DNA of 64,000 bases from Candidatus Scotarchaeum otlingeri (GTDB taxonomy: Archaea > Thermoproteota > Nitrososphaeria > Geothermarchaeales > JDFR-13), in the NCBI GenBank assembly GCA_002011075.2, contig MTMA02000006.1, positions 1 to 64,000 on the forward strand, given 5' to 3'. The notes under the pieces are model-generated. The model was not told where the DNA came from, did not search any database, and saw only the letters and a list, made by a program, of their open reading frames with translations. The position numbers and the translations under genes are program-made. Positions 35,513-44,184 of the stretch are shown here, piece by piece (the first letter of the stretch is position 1; each line of letters begins with the position of its first letter).

Positions 35513-35755
35513 ATGGGACGAAGAAGGAGAAGAAAAGAGTTTAGACCTCCTCCACGTAAATTACCAAAAATTTATACATGCCCTAGTTGTGGGGCACAGA
35601 CACTTGTAGTTAAAATTGATAAAAAAAATATGTATGCCATATTAAAATGTGGTACATGTGGCATATCATGGAATACGGATATGAAGCCTTATGAAGAAAA
35701 AATAGATGTTTATAACCGATTTGTTGATGTTTTTATGTCGGGTGAACTAACATGA
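35513..35755 (+). CDS. elf1: Elf1-type transcription elongation factor
   Basis: 80 residues. A basic N-terminus (MGRRRRRKEFRPPPRKLPKIY) is followed by a four-cysteine zinc ribbon (CPSCGAQ ... CGTCGISW) and the helical tail EEKIDVYNRFVDVF, as in eukaryotic Elf1/ELOF1. It binds elongating RNA polymerase. Archaeal Elf1 is known mainly from TACK and related lineages. Its stop overlaps the ATG of the GGGP synthase (ATGA), making it the first gene of an elf1-GGGPS-polD operon. Confidence 0.93.
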   Translation: MGRRRRRKEFRPPPRKLPKIYTCPSCGAQTLVVKIDKKNMYAILKCGTCGISWNTDMKPYEEKIDVYNRFVDVFMSGELT

Positions 35756-36519
35756 GATCTTTACATAATTACATCAAGAATAAGTTACAAAAGTTTGGTG
35801 CCCTTCATCTTTCATTATTAGACCCGGTCTCAACAAGTTTTAAGGATCTTCCTCGGTATATTGATATCATATCAAAGTCAGGGTCTGATATCATAATGGT
35901 AGGAGGCTCCACCGTGATTGATCAAGAGCACATCACAAATTTTGTGATATCAATCAAAGAATTATGTGATTTACCTGTGATATTATTTCCAAATAATATA
36001 TCATCAATTACTAATAAAGCTGATGCAATATGGTTTATGTCATTATTAAATTCTCTAAACCCATATTATATAACAGGTGCGCAAATGCTAGCAGCACCTT
36101 ACGTTAAAAAATACGGACCAGAACCACTTTCAATGGCCTACCTCATTATAGGTGAAGGACAAACTGCAGGATTTGTAGGAGAAGCAAAAGGAATACCTCT
36201 AGATAAACCTGAATTGGCAGCAGCTTATGCCGCGGCTGCCGAGATAATGGGCTTTAAGTATGTATATTTAGAGGCAGGCTCTGGCGCAAAACAAAGTATA
36301 ACTCCAAAGTTCGTTAAAATAGTTAGATCCATGATTGATGATATTATATTAGTAGTGGGAGGAGGAATCCGCTCCGGTGACATCGCGTATAAGTTAGTAA
36401 AAGCAGGTGCAGATCTTATAGTCACAGGGACCATATTAGAAGAAGGAGGAAAGTTAGAAGAGATAGTTGAGATGGTGAAAAAGGGAGGAGAAGAAAGGTT
36501 AAATGACCCAAGTGCTTGA
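35752..36519 (+). CDS. Geranylgeranylglyceryl phosphate synthase
   Basis: 255 residues, TIM barrel. It makes the first ether bond of archaeal membrane lipids from glycerol-1-phosphate and geranylgeranyl diphosphate. Visible family segments: HLSLLDPVS, DIIMVGGST, VILFPNN, WFMSLLNSLNPYYITGAQ, YLEAGSGAK, VVGGGIRSG and DLIVTGTILEE. It overlaps elf1 by 4 nt and polD large subunit by 17 nt. Confidence 0.96.
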   Translation: MRSLHNYIKNKLQKFGALHLSLLDPVSTSFKDLPRYIDIISKSGSDIIMVGGSTVIDQEHITNFVISIKELCDLPVILFPNNISSITNKADAIWFMSLLNSLNPYYITGAQMLAAPYVKKYGPEPLSMAYLIIGEGQTAGFVGEAKGIPLDKPELAAAYAAAAEIMGFKYVYLEAGSGAKQSITPKFVKIVRSMIDDIILVVGGGIRSGDIAYKLVKAGADLIVTGTILEEGGKLEEIVEMVKKGGEERLNDPSA

Positions 36520-39500
36520 AAGAATAAAAGCCAATATAACAAATATAGATGTACCAGATCTCAAGAAATATTATGAAAACATTCTAAATTACATAACTGA
36601 TGCCTATGAGACAGCTATAAAAGCCAGAGAGGTATTAAAAGACCCTGAAAGTTATCCAGAATCTATTTTTGTATGGGATATGGCAGATAGAATTGAGAAG
36701 CTTGTAGGCCCTCCAGGCATTTCAAAATTTATACGAGAATTTATGCATTTATCCAGAGAAGAGTTAGCTCTTAAAGCTATCGACAAAGTTATAGATGATT
36801 ATACCGGCACATATACAGTAAAAGAGCTTGCCGAAAAGAGTCTTAGACTAGCATTAGCAATTTTAACTGAAGGTATGACAGTTGCACCTATTGAAGGAAT
36901 ACAAAAGGTCGAGGTTAAAAGAGGCGCCCAAGGCCCTTATTTATCAATATATTTTGCCGGGCCAATTAGAGCAGCAGGTGGTACCGAGGCAGGTTTATGT
37001 CTTGTATATGCGGATTATATAAGACGCAGATTAGGGTTATCGAGATATGTACCCCGGCGTAGACCTAATGAAGATGAAGTCCAAAGGTTCATCGAAGAGC
37101 TTAGATTACATGAGAGAGAAGTTGGACGGTTCCAAATGAGATGTTCAAATCATCAAATTGAATTTACATTGCTAAACCTACCTGTTGAAGTAACTGGCCC
37201 TCCTACTGTAGACACAGAAGTATTGATAAACAGAGATTTAAGTAGAATTGAGACCAATAGGCTAAGAGGCGGGGCTCTACGGGTTATAAATGATGGTTTA
37301 GTAGGACGAGCAAGAAAGATTTCCTTAATTATCGAAAAACTAGGTATTTCTGGATGGGGATGGTTAAACGATATTCCGTTTCTAAAAGAAGAGACAGGTG
37401 AAGAGAGCACGATATCACGTGATGTCATATTAGAAGAGGTGATAATGGGCCGTCCAGTGATATCACTAGAGTATCACGAATCATCATTTAGGATAAGGTA
37501 CGGTAGAGGGTCGAATATGGGAATATCTGCTGTCGGTATTCATCCAACTGTATTCGGATTATTAAAGTATTTTGTGGTCATAGGTTCTCAAATAAAAATA
37601 AATTATCCGGGTAAAGGTGCTATACTAGTTCCCTCCTCTATAGCAGAAGCACCAATTGTCAAATTATCGGATGGTTCCGTAATTCAATTAAGCGATCCTA
37701 CTTGCTTAAAAGATGTTAAAGACAAAATAGTCAAAATATTATGGCTAGGTGATATTATCATATCCTTTGGTGATGTGCTTGAAAATAATAGGGAACTAAA
37801 ACCTTCAGCGTATGTACCAGAATGGTGGCTTTTAGAACTTAAAGAGCGGACATCTGAAAATATCTCTAGAGAGATTCTTGAGCTGGCAAGAAAGGCTTTA
37901 GATGGCAATAAACCCACCTTTAAAGAAGCAATTTTATTATCTAAAAATTTGGATATTCCTCTTTATCCTTCATACGTATTTAGATGGAATAGGCTGAATA
38001 TTACAGAGCTTATAGAATTCTTGGAATTACTTTCAGATGAAAGTACGTATATAGATAATAAGCTGGAAATTAATAATAAAGCGAGTTACTATTTAGAAAA
38101 AATTCTAATCCCCTTTACTGTAAATGAAAACAAAATTGTTATTGATTATCCATATTCACAAGTTCTTTATTATTTAGTGACAAATTATAAGAATCTTAGG
38201 CCTATAACGTCTATCGATATAGACCTTCCTCTTAAATTTATATCTAATATAATGGGTGTTCAATTAAAAGATGTTGAGGGTTCCAAAATAAGTGCCCGAC
38301 TTGGTAGACCTGAAAAAGCCATGCCAAGAAAATTAAAACCGCCTGTCCATGTATTATTCCCTATAAAAGACTATGGAGGACCTTCCAGAGATATTATGAA
38401 AGCAATGGAGAGATATGACAAACTACGTGTAGATCTCTGTATTCGAATTTGCCCTAAATGTAATCTACAAACACCATATATGTTCTGCCAAAAGTGTAAG
38501 ATAAAAACTAAACAACTACGATATTGCAGTAATTGTAGATTAATTAACGAAGGCTATATCTGTGTTTCATGTGGACGCAAAACCTTTCCCTACAGAGAAT
38601 ACACCCTTGAGATTAGGAAGTTCATGGAACCATATATCAATGAGGTAGGTAGACAGCCGAAAAAGCTAAAGGGCGTAAAGGGATTAATGAATAAATATAA
38701 AATACCTGAGTATCTAGGAAAGGGTATAATAAGATATCTTCATGGTGTTTATATATTTAAGGACGGGACTTGTAGAGTTGATATCACTAACGCGCCGTTA
38801 CTAAAATTTAGGCCTAAAGATATAGGAGTATCAGTTAAAAAGTTAAATGAATTGGGATATGAGTGTAAAAGCTTGGATGAATGGTTAGATATAAAACCAC
38901 AGGATATAATAATCCCATATGATGCAGCCAAGTATCTAGTTAGGATCTCTAGTTTTATAGATGATATGTTAAAGAGAATCTACGGTTTTAAAAAAGGATA
39001 TTATAATATTGCTAAACCGTCGGAACTTATAGGTCATTTAGTAATTGGCTTATCACCTCATACTTCCGCTGGGATAATTGGCAGAATAATCGGATTTACA
39101 AATGCACAAGTACTATATGCGCATCCATTATGGCATGCAGCTAAAAGGAGAGATTGTGATGGAGACCAAGATGCAATAATGCTATTGCTTGATGTACTGA
39201 TCAATTTCTCTAAACATTATTTGCCCTCAGGATCAGGAGGACAGATGGATGCCCCACTTTTTATAAATGTAGTTTTGTTGCCAGAAGAAGTCGATACCCA
39301 ACCACATAATATGGATGTAGTTCCTTATTATCCCAAAATTTTATATGAAGCCTCTTTAGATTATACAGCTTCGAAGAATATAAAAAATACTATTAAAACA
39401 ATAGGAGATCATTTACGAACACCCCTAAAATACGGTCCCTTTGATTCCACTGAAGATCCACCATATTTAGAATTAGATGTTAATAAATCAAGCTATTCAA

Positions 39501-39937
39501 GAATAAAATCTATGAACAAAAAAGTTGATGAACAGCTTAGAATATTAGATCTCCTTTATGACGATCCCGTTAAAATAAAAATTGTTGAGGCCATATTGAA
39601 TAAACATATTTTGCCAGATATAATTGGGAACTTAAGGGCATTTTCAACGCAGTCATTTAGATGCAAAAAATGTAATAAATCCTATAGACGCCCTCCATTA
39701 AGAGGAGTATGTGAGATATGTGGAGGGGATCTATTACAATCGGTAAGACCAAAAAGTATTATAAAATACCTAGATATCGCTAAACAACTTGTAAATGAAG
39801 TTAATGTAAATGACTATTTAAAACATAGGATTCGGCTCTTAGAAGAGGAGATAATGAGTACGGTAACATTAAAGGGTATTATAAAAGAGAAATTGACATC
39901 ATATATTCATGAAAAAGTAAAAGGTAAAGAGAGCTGA
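36503..39937 (+). CDS. polC: DNA polymerase D large subunit (DP2)
   Basis: 1144 residues, catalytic subunit of the archaeal replicative PolD. Family-typical blocks: IYFAGPIRAAGGTEAGLCLVYADYIRR, a four-cysteine zinc region (CPKCNLQTPYMFCQKCK, then CSNC...CVSCGRK), the active-site HAAKRRDCDGDQDAIMLLLD with the DGD pair, GSGGQMDAPLFIN, and C-terminal zinc finger CKKC...CEICGG. No intein is present, although many DP2 genes carry one. Starts inside the GGGPS gene. The partner DP1 lies 4 kb upstream across the candidate origin. Confidence 0.98.
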   Translation: MTQVLERIKANITNIDVPDLKKYYENILNYITDAYETAIKAREVLKDPESYPESIFVWDMADRIEKLVGPPGISKFIREFMHLSREELALKAIDKVIDDYTGTYTVKELAEKSLRLALAILTEGMTVAPIEGIQKVEVKRGAQGPYLSIYFAGPIRAAGGTEAGLCLVYADYIRRRLGLSRYVPRRRPNEDEVQRFIEELRLHEREVGRFQMRCSNHQIEFTLLNLPVEVTGPPTVDTEVLINRDLSRIETNRLRGGALRVINDGLVGRARKISLIIEKLGISGWGWLNDIPFLKEETGEESTISRDVILEEVIMGRPVISLEYHESSFRIRYGRGSNMGISAVGIHPTVFGLLKYFVVIGSQIKINYPGKGAILVPSSIAEAPIVKLSDGSVIQLSDPTCLKDVKDKIVKILWLGDIIISFGDVLENNRELKPSAYVPEWWLLELKERTSENISREILELARKALDGNKPTFKEAILLSKNLDIPLYPSYVFRWNRLNITELIEFLELLSDESTYIDNKLEINNKASYYLEKILIPFTVNENKIVIDYPYSQVLYYLVTNYKNLRPITSIDIDLPLKFISNIMGVQLKDVEGSKISARLGRPEKAMPRKLKPPVHVLFPIKDYGGPSRDIMKAMERYDKLRVDLCIRICPKCNLQTPYMFCQKCKIKTKQLRYCSNCRLINEGYICVSCGRKTFPYREYTLEIRKFMEPYINEVGRQPKKLKGVKGLMNKYKIPEYLGKGIIRYLHGVYIFKDGTCRVDITNAPLLKFRPKDIGVSVKKLNELGYECKSLDEWLDIKPQDIIIPYDAAKYLVRISSFIDDMLKRIYGFKKGYYNIAKPSELIGHLVIGLSPHTSAGIIGRIIGFTNAQVLYAHPLWHAAKRRDCDGDQDAIMLLLDVLINFSKHYLPSGSGGQMDAPLFINVVLLPEEVDTQPHNMDVVPYYPKILYEASLDYTASKNIKNTIKTIGDHLRTPLKYGPFDSTEDPPYLELDVNKSSYSRIKSMNKKVDEQLRILDLLYDDPVKIKIVEAILNKHILPDIIGNLRAFSTQSFRCKKCNKSYRRPPLRGVCEICGGDLLQSVRPKSIIKYLDIAKQLVNEVNVNDYLKHRIRLLEEEIMSTVTLKGIIKEKLTSYIHEKVKGKES

Positions 39938-40270
39938 TCAATAGTCCTTTAATTCCTTAAATTTAATAGAACTATCCTTAAAGATCAACTCATACACTCT
40001 GTTAACATTAATCTCTATTCCAAATAGCTCCTCTTCTTCCTGAGTTAAAAAAAGAACCATTTTTGGAGTTTTAATTTCTGATGAGACGGGGATAGGTAAT
40101 CCCATTAGACTCATCTGATCTAATACTTGCTTGATTATCCGAGTTTCTTCTCCTCCTCCTATAGTAACGGAGGGCGTCGATCTAATTTCAGAGAATTCTA
40201 TTTGTTTACCTAATTTACCTGTCGCCTTATCCTTATAACTCTGGATTCTAGTAACTCTAACTATTACCAT
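39938..40270 (-). CDS. Arcadin-1-like protein
   Basis: 110 residues: VRVTRIQSYKDKATGKLGKQIEFSEIR, a variable middle, PKMVLFLTQEEEELFGIEINVNRVYEL, ending in IKFKELKDY. The order matches my recollection of the arcadin-1 pattern (start KYKDP-type, later FLTxEEYExLG), a protein encoded with crenactin in Thermoproteales. No actin gene is nearby, so here it is an orphan. It converges with DP2 with stops 1 nt apart. The family assignment is moderate. Confidence 0.55.
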   Translation of the reverse strand: MVIVRVTRIQSYKDKATGKLGKQIEFSEIRSTPSVTIGGGEETRIIKQVLDQMSLMGLPIPVSSEIKTPKMVLFLTQEEEELFGIEINVNRVYELIFKDSSIKFKELKDY

Positions 40271-40296
40271 TTCTATTTCAACCTTATTATATTAAA

Positions 40297-40680
40297 TTAC
40301 TCCTCGTCCTTTTTAATTTGGATATTTTTCAGTCCACTTTCTAATAAGTTAACCAGTGCATTTCCACTTGCTTCTCCCGATAATTTACCTAAATCGCGAT
40401 ATATTTGTCTCCACACTAATTTTGTATTTCCGCTTTTAGATGTATATGTTATTCCTAATACATTTTTTACTCTTACAAACATCAAGTTTCTAATTTTCTC
40501 TAATTCGTCTTTTTCTTCAGCCTCTATATGGATATGCCCCTCGGAAACATCCCTCTCGAATAATACGGAAATATCATCCCTATATTTCTTGGGAATAAAT
40601 GTTTTACATGTGCTTTCTACCAGAAATTTCTTCACTTCTTCTAAGGTACAATAAACTTCTATCTTCATTTTTTCTCCCAT
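40297..40680 (-). CDS. Uncharacterised protein
   Basis: 127 residues starting at 40680 (or MKIEVYC at 40668): KMKIEVYCTLEEVKKFLVESTCKTFIPKKYRDDISVLFERDVSEGHIHIEAEEKDELEKIRNLMFVRVKN..., then a helical C-terminus ending in a charged tail. The alpha/beta pattern of the first half could suggest a small RNA-binding fold related to Pcc1, but the match is weak. It lies 27 nt upstream of the arcadin-1-like gene on the same strand. Not recognised. Confidence 0.6.
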   Translation of the reverse strand: MGEKMKIEVYCTLEEVKKFLVESTCKTFIPKKYRDDISVLFERDVSEGHIHIEAEEKDELEKIRNLMFVRVKNVLGITYTSKSGNTKLVWRQIYRDLGKLSGEASGNALVNLLESGLKNIQIKKDEE

Positions 40681-40757
40681 ATAGCAAGTCTTAGCATATA
40701 TAACGTTGTTCTCCCTAAAACTTCATTAATAAAGAGGGTAATTAATATATCATTTCT

Positions 40758-40822
40758 GGGGCGATGACCGGTCTGGCCACTGTGATAATTGTTGATGATA
40801 GAGATCTTGAGTGGTGAGCCCC
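40758..40822 (+). ncRNA. Candidate C/D box guide sRNA
   Basis: A terminal stem GGGGC (40758-40762)/GCCCC (40818-40822) encloses C box GCGATGA, a 13-nt segment, D'-like GTGA, C' box TTGATGA (40792-40798), a 14-nt segment and D-like GTGA (40814-40817). Both D elements read GTGA instead of CTGA, keeping the GA needed for the K-turn. A TATA-like TTAATAAA at about 40728-40735 is about 25 nt upstream. Targets unknown. It ends at the ileS stop. Confidence 0.45.
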
Positions 40823-43800
40823 TCATCTTTTAATTATCCCTATTGTAACATCATGCTTATCTATTTTCCATTGTTTTACATAGGATTTCTCAACAGGTTT
40901 ACCTATGCTGATGTCTAACCCCCTTGTTTCATACAGAATATACTCTTTTTCTTTATTAATTGCATTTGTGATTTCTTCTGCGTCTGTCTCAATATAAATT
41001 AAGATATTGTCTAAGATATCCAGATTCATTTCCTTTCTCATAAACTGAATTCTTCTAACAATCTCCTTGGCTAATCCCTCATATAAAAGATCTCTAGTTA
41101 TCTCGACGTCCAGAGCTATCAAATTTCCATCTAGATCGATGATTCCATAGTTTTCTTTGCCAGTTATCGTTATCTCAAAATATTCTGGTTCTAATACGAT
41201 GGAATCACCCTCTATCTTTATACTAATGCTCTTGTTGCTGTATAATTCTTCAATTTCTTCTTCTCTTAGACGTTCAACGGCTTCCAACACCTTTTCCATA
41301 TCTTTTCTAAAAACTTTGCCAATTATATCTAATCTAGGTTTTAGCATATATTTTATGAATATCTGTTTCTCGCTATCTTTATATGAAACAATTTTATGTA
41401 CATTAGCTTGTTCACTCATTAGCTTTAGAATCCGACTTGTTAGTTGTTTATATAACTTCTTTGGTATGTAGAGAGTGCCTAGAGGCTGCCTTATTTTTAT
41501 TTTCCGCGTTTGTCTGATAGAGTTTGCAGCAGCTATTAGACTCCACATTAACCTATATTTTTGAATCAACGCTTCATTAATAAACTTATGTGCCGCATAC
41601 GGCCACCTAATTAGATGTACACTCTCATATTTCTTATCCTCAAACATACTAAGTTTATGAAGATAAAGATACTCTGATAAATGTGGCATAAATGGAGCCA
41701 TAAGCACAGCGATCCTTGATAATACATAGTGTAGTGTATCATACACACTTATTTTCTCATCATTATCTTCTTCTATCCAGACTCTTCTTCTTACAAGTTT
41801 AATATATTTCCTGCTTATTTCCTCAACTAAAAACTTAATTATAGACCTCAATGCACTATGGACCTGATATTTATCCATCATATTCCCAACATCATCGATA
41901 AGCCTCTCTAAGGCAGAGATTATCCACAGATCTTCTTCCATTAATACGCTACTATCCAACTTTCCCCTCCATCTATAATTATCAATAGAAGCATAAGTGT
42001 TATAGAAATCATATACATTCAATATGATATTAAGATTTCTAACAACATCCTTTGTCTTTTCTACATTTACAATCATATCTTCCCAGACAGTATGACTTAA
42101 TACAAAAACTCTGAATGCGTCAACACCATAAATATCAGTTATTTCTTCGGGATAGATAACATTTCCTAGAGATTTGCTCATCCCTATTCCTCTTTCATCT
42201 AATGTAAAACCATGAACTAAAACGGAACTGTAGGGCGTCTTATCAAAACCAATTATTCCTAGACACAACAACGAATAGAACCATCCACGAGTTTGATCAT
42301 GACCCTCCGTAATAAAATCTATCGGCCATAACTTCTTGAACATATCTATATTTTCTGGATAACCAATTGATGCCCATGAAGCAGCACCCGAATCTATCCA
42401 TACATCAAGGACATCGGGAATACGTTCTACAACTCCATTACATTTTTTACATTTCCATTTAATATTATCTATATATGGCTTATGTAGATCATCAAGCTTA
42501 AACCCACGATCTTCTATTTCTTTATAACTTCCTATTACCGTGATGTCTCCGCAGTCTTTACATTTCCATATAGGTGCGGGGGTCCCCCAATATCGTTGTC
42601 GTGTTATGACCCAGTCCCTAGCAGTTTCCAGCCAACTTCGAAACCTTTGGGAACCAGCCCAATCAGGTATCCATTTTATAGTTTCATTTTCTGATAATAA
42701 TTTTTCTTTTAGCGTACTAAGCTTTAATATCCATTGTTTTGTTGTTTTCATTATCAACGGGGTTCTGCATCTCCAACAATGAGGATATCTATGAACAACC
42801 GTCTCTTTATGATATAAAACACCCATATTTTGAAGATCATTTATAATCTCATCATCTGCATCAAATACATATTTTCCATAATACTTCCCGGCGGACTCAA
42901 TATACTTTCCTTCATTATCAACTAATGTAATTATCGGCAGCCTATATTCTTTACTTATCTCGAAATCTTCTTTTCCGTGTTCTGGCGCGATATGAACCAA
43001 GCCTGTACCTTCATCGGGCGATACATATTCTGTTGACAGAACGACAAAATGAGCGTCTATTTCTCTTTGAGCATTCACATACTTATCCAAAGGGTTGATA
43101 TATCTCTTGCCCTCCAACTCACTTCCTTCAAATTTGGAAATTATATCATATTCATCTTTTATTACTTCATCTAATCTATTTTCCACTAAAATAAGTTCAT
43201 CTCCGCTTTCCTTTAATCTAATCTTTACATAGTAAAGATCTGGATGTACGGCGACAGCTACATTAGAAGGCAAGGTCCATGGTGTAGTTGTCCATATCAA
43301 CAAATAACCCGAGTCATCTTTCATAGGAAATTTTACATATATAGAGGGGCCCTCTACGTCTTTATACCCCATTGACACCTCGTGTTCCGACAACACAGTT
43401 TCGCATCGGGGGCACCAATGAAACACTCTTAGATCTTCTTCCAGTAAGCCCTGCTCATGACCTTTCTTAATTATCCACCACACATTAGAAATATAATCTT
43501 TGGTAAAAGTAGCATAGGGGTTTTGCCAATCCATCCATACACCTAGGTTTCTAAATTGCTCAGTTAAAATATCCATATTTCGTTTAGCAAGTTTAAAACA
43601 TTCTTCATTGAACTTAGCCACACCAATTTTCAGTATTTCTTTTTTGTCACGAATATTGAGTTTTCTCTCAACCATTACTTCTATGGGAAGACCATGTGTA
43701 TCATAGCCCGGTATAGACCACACCCAATATCCTTTCATCCGCTTATATCTAAGAATTGTATCCTTAAGTACCTTATTCCATGCAGTACCTACATGGCTTC

Positions 43801-43951
43801 TCTCAGTAACATAAGGTGGACCGTCCAAGAAATAAAATTTCTTTTCTCCACGTAAACGTAATACTTTTTGAGGTATTTGATGTTTATCCCAATATCTCTT
43901 TATCTGCTTTTCCATCTCTATTAACTTCTCTGAGGCCTTATATACACGCAA
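40823..43951 (-). CDS. ileS: Isoleucyl-tRNA synthetase
   Basis: 1042 residues, class I enzyme charging tRNA-Ile. HIGH-like SHVGTAWN (about 58-65), KMSKS-like GMSKSLGNVI (about 605-614), a CP1 editing domain between them (WTTTPWTLPSNVAVAVHP), two CxxC pairs (CWRCRTP, CKDC...CKKC) and DVLDVWIDSG. The start is TTG after GGGGGAG; an extended family-like N-terminus (RVYKASEKLIEMEKQIKRYW) supports it. A 233-nt non-coding gap to aglB holds promoters only. Confidence 0.97.
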   Translation of the reverse strand: MRVYKASEKLIEMEKQIKRYWDKHQIPQKVLRLRGEKKFYFLDGPPYVTERSHVGTAWNKVLKDTILRYKRMKGYWVWSIPGYDTHGLPIEVMVERKLNIRDKKEILKIGVAKFNEECFKLAKRNMDILTEQFRNLGVWMDWQNPYATFTKDYISNVWWIIKKGHEQGLLEEDLRVFHWCPRCETVLSEHEVSMGYKDVEGPSIYVKFPMKDDSGYLLIWTTTPWTLPSNVAVAVHPDLYYVKIRLKESGDELILVENRLDEVIKDEYDIISKFEGSELEGKRYINPLDKYVNAQREIDAHFVVLSTEYVSPDEGTGLVHIAPEHGKEDFEISKEYRLPIITLVDNEGKYIESAGKYYGKYVFDADDEIINDLQNMGVLYHKETVVHRYPHCWRCRTPLIMKTTKQWILKLSTLKEKLLSENETIKWIPDWAGSQRFRSWLETARDWVITRQRYWGTPAPIWKCKDCGDITVIGSYKEIEDRGFKLDDLHKPYIDNIKWKCKKCNGVVERIPDVLDVWIDSGAASWASIGYPENIDMFKKLWPIDFITEGHDQTRGWFYSLLCLGIIGFDKTPYSSVLVHGFTLDERGIGMSKSLGNVIYPEEITDIYGVDAFRVFVLSHTVWEDMIVNVEKTKDVVRNLNIILNVYDFYNTYASIDNYRWRGKLDSSVLMEEDLWIISALERLIDDVGNMMDKYQVHSALRSIIKFLVEEISRKYIKLVRRRVWIEEDNDEKISVYDTLHYVLSRIAVLMAPFMPHLSEYLYLHKLSMFEDKKYESVHLIRWPYAAHKFINEALIQKYRLMWSLIAAANSIRQTRKIKIRQPLGTLYIPKKLYKQLTSRILKLMSEQANVHKIVSYKDSEKQIFIKYMLKPRLDIIGKVFRKDMEKVLEAVERLREEEIEELYSNKSISIKIEGDSIVLEPEYFEITITGKENYGIIDLDGNLIALDVEITRDLLYEGLAKEIVRRIQFMRKEMNLDILDNILIYIETDAEEITNAINKEKEYILYETRGLDISIGKPVEKSYVKQWKIDKHDVTIGIIKR

Positions 43952-44184
43952 TGATATTCTCCCCCTACCTACCTATTTCACTTTCCAATTACACCATATA
44001 TTATTATGTAGTACCCAATACGTCATTATATTTCTTATTTTTTAATAAAAAAGGAGTGTTTTACATAGACTACCGAACTAAGTTATATAGAGAAATGTTA
44101 TTTTATATTATAAAAGTTAATATAGCGAAACCTAATTATCTCTTAAATGACTAGGACACTTAATGTATGAGGCGGGTATAAAGA

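Noticed and set aside
43952-44184. Possible small gene or RNA between ileS and aglB
   Set aside because: No ribosome site with a sensible frame, no C/D or H/ACA motifs; AT-rich promoter-like sequence only.
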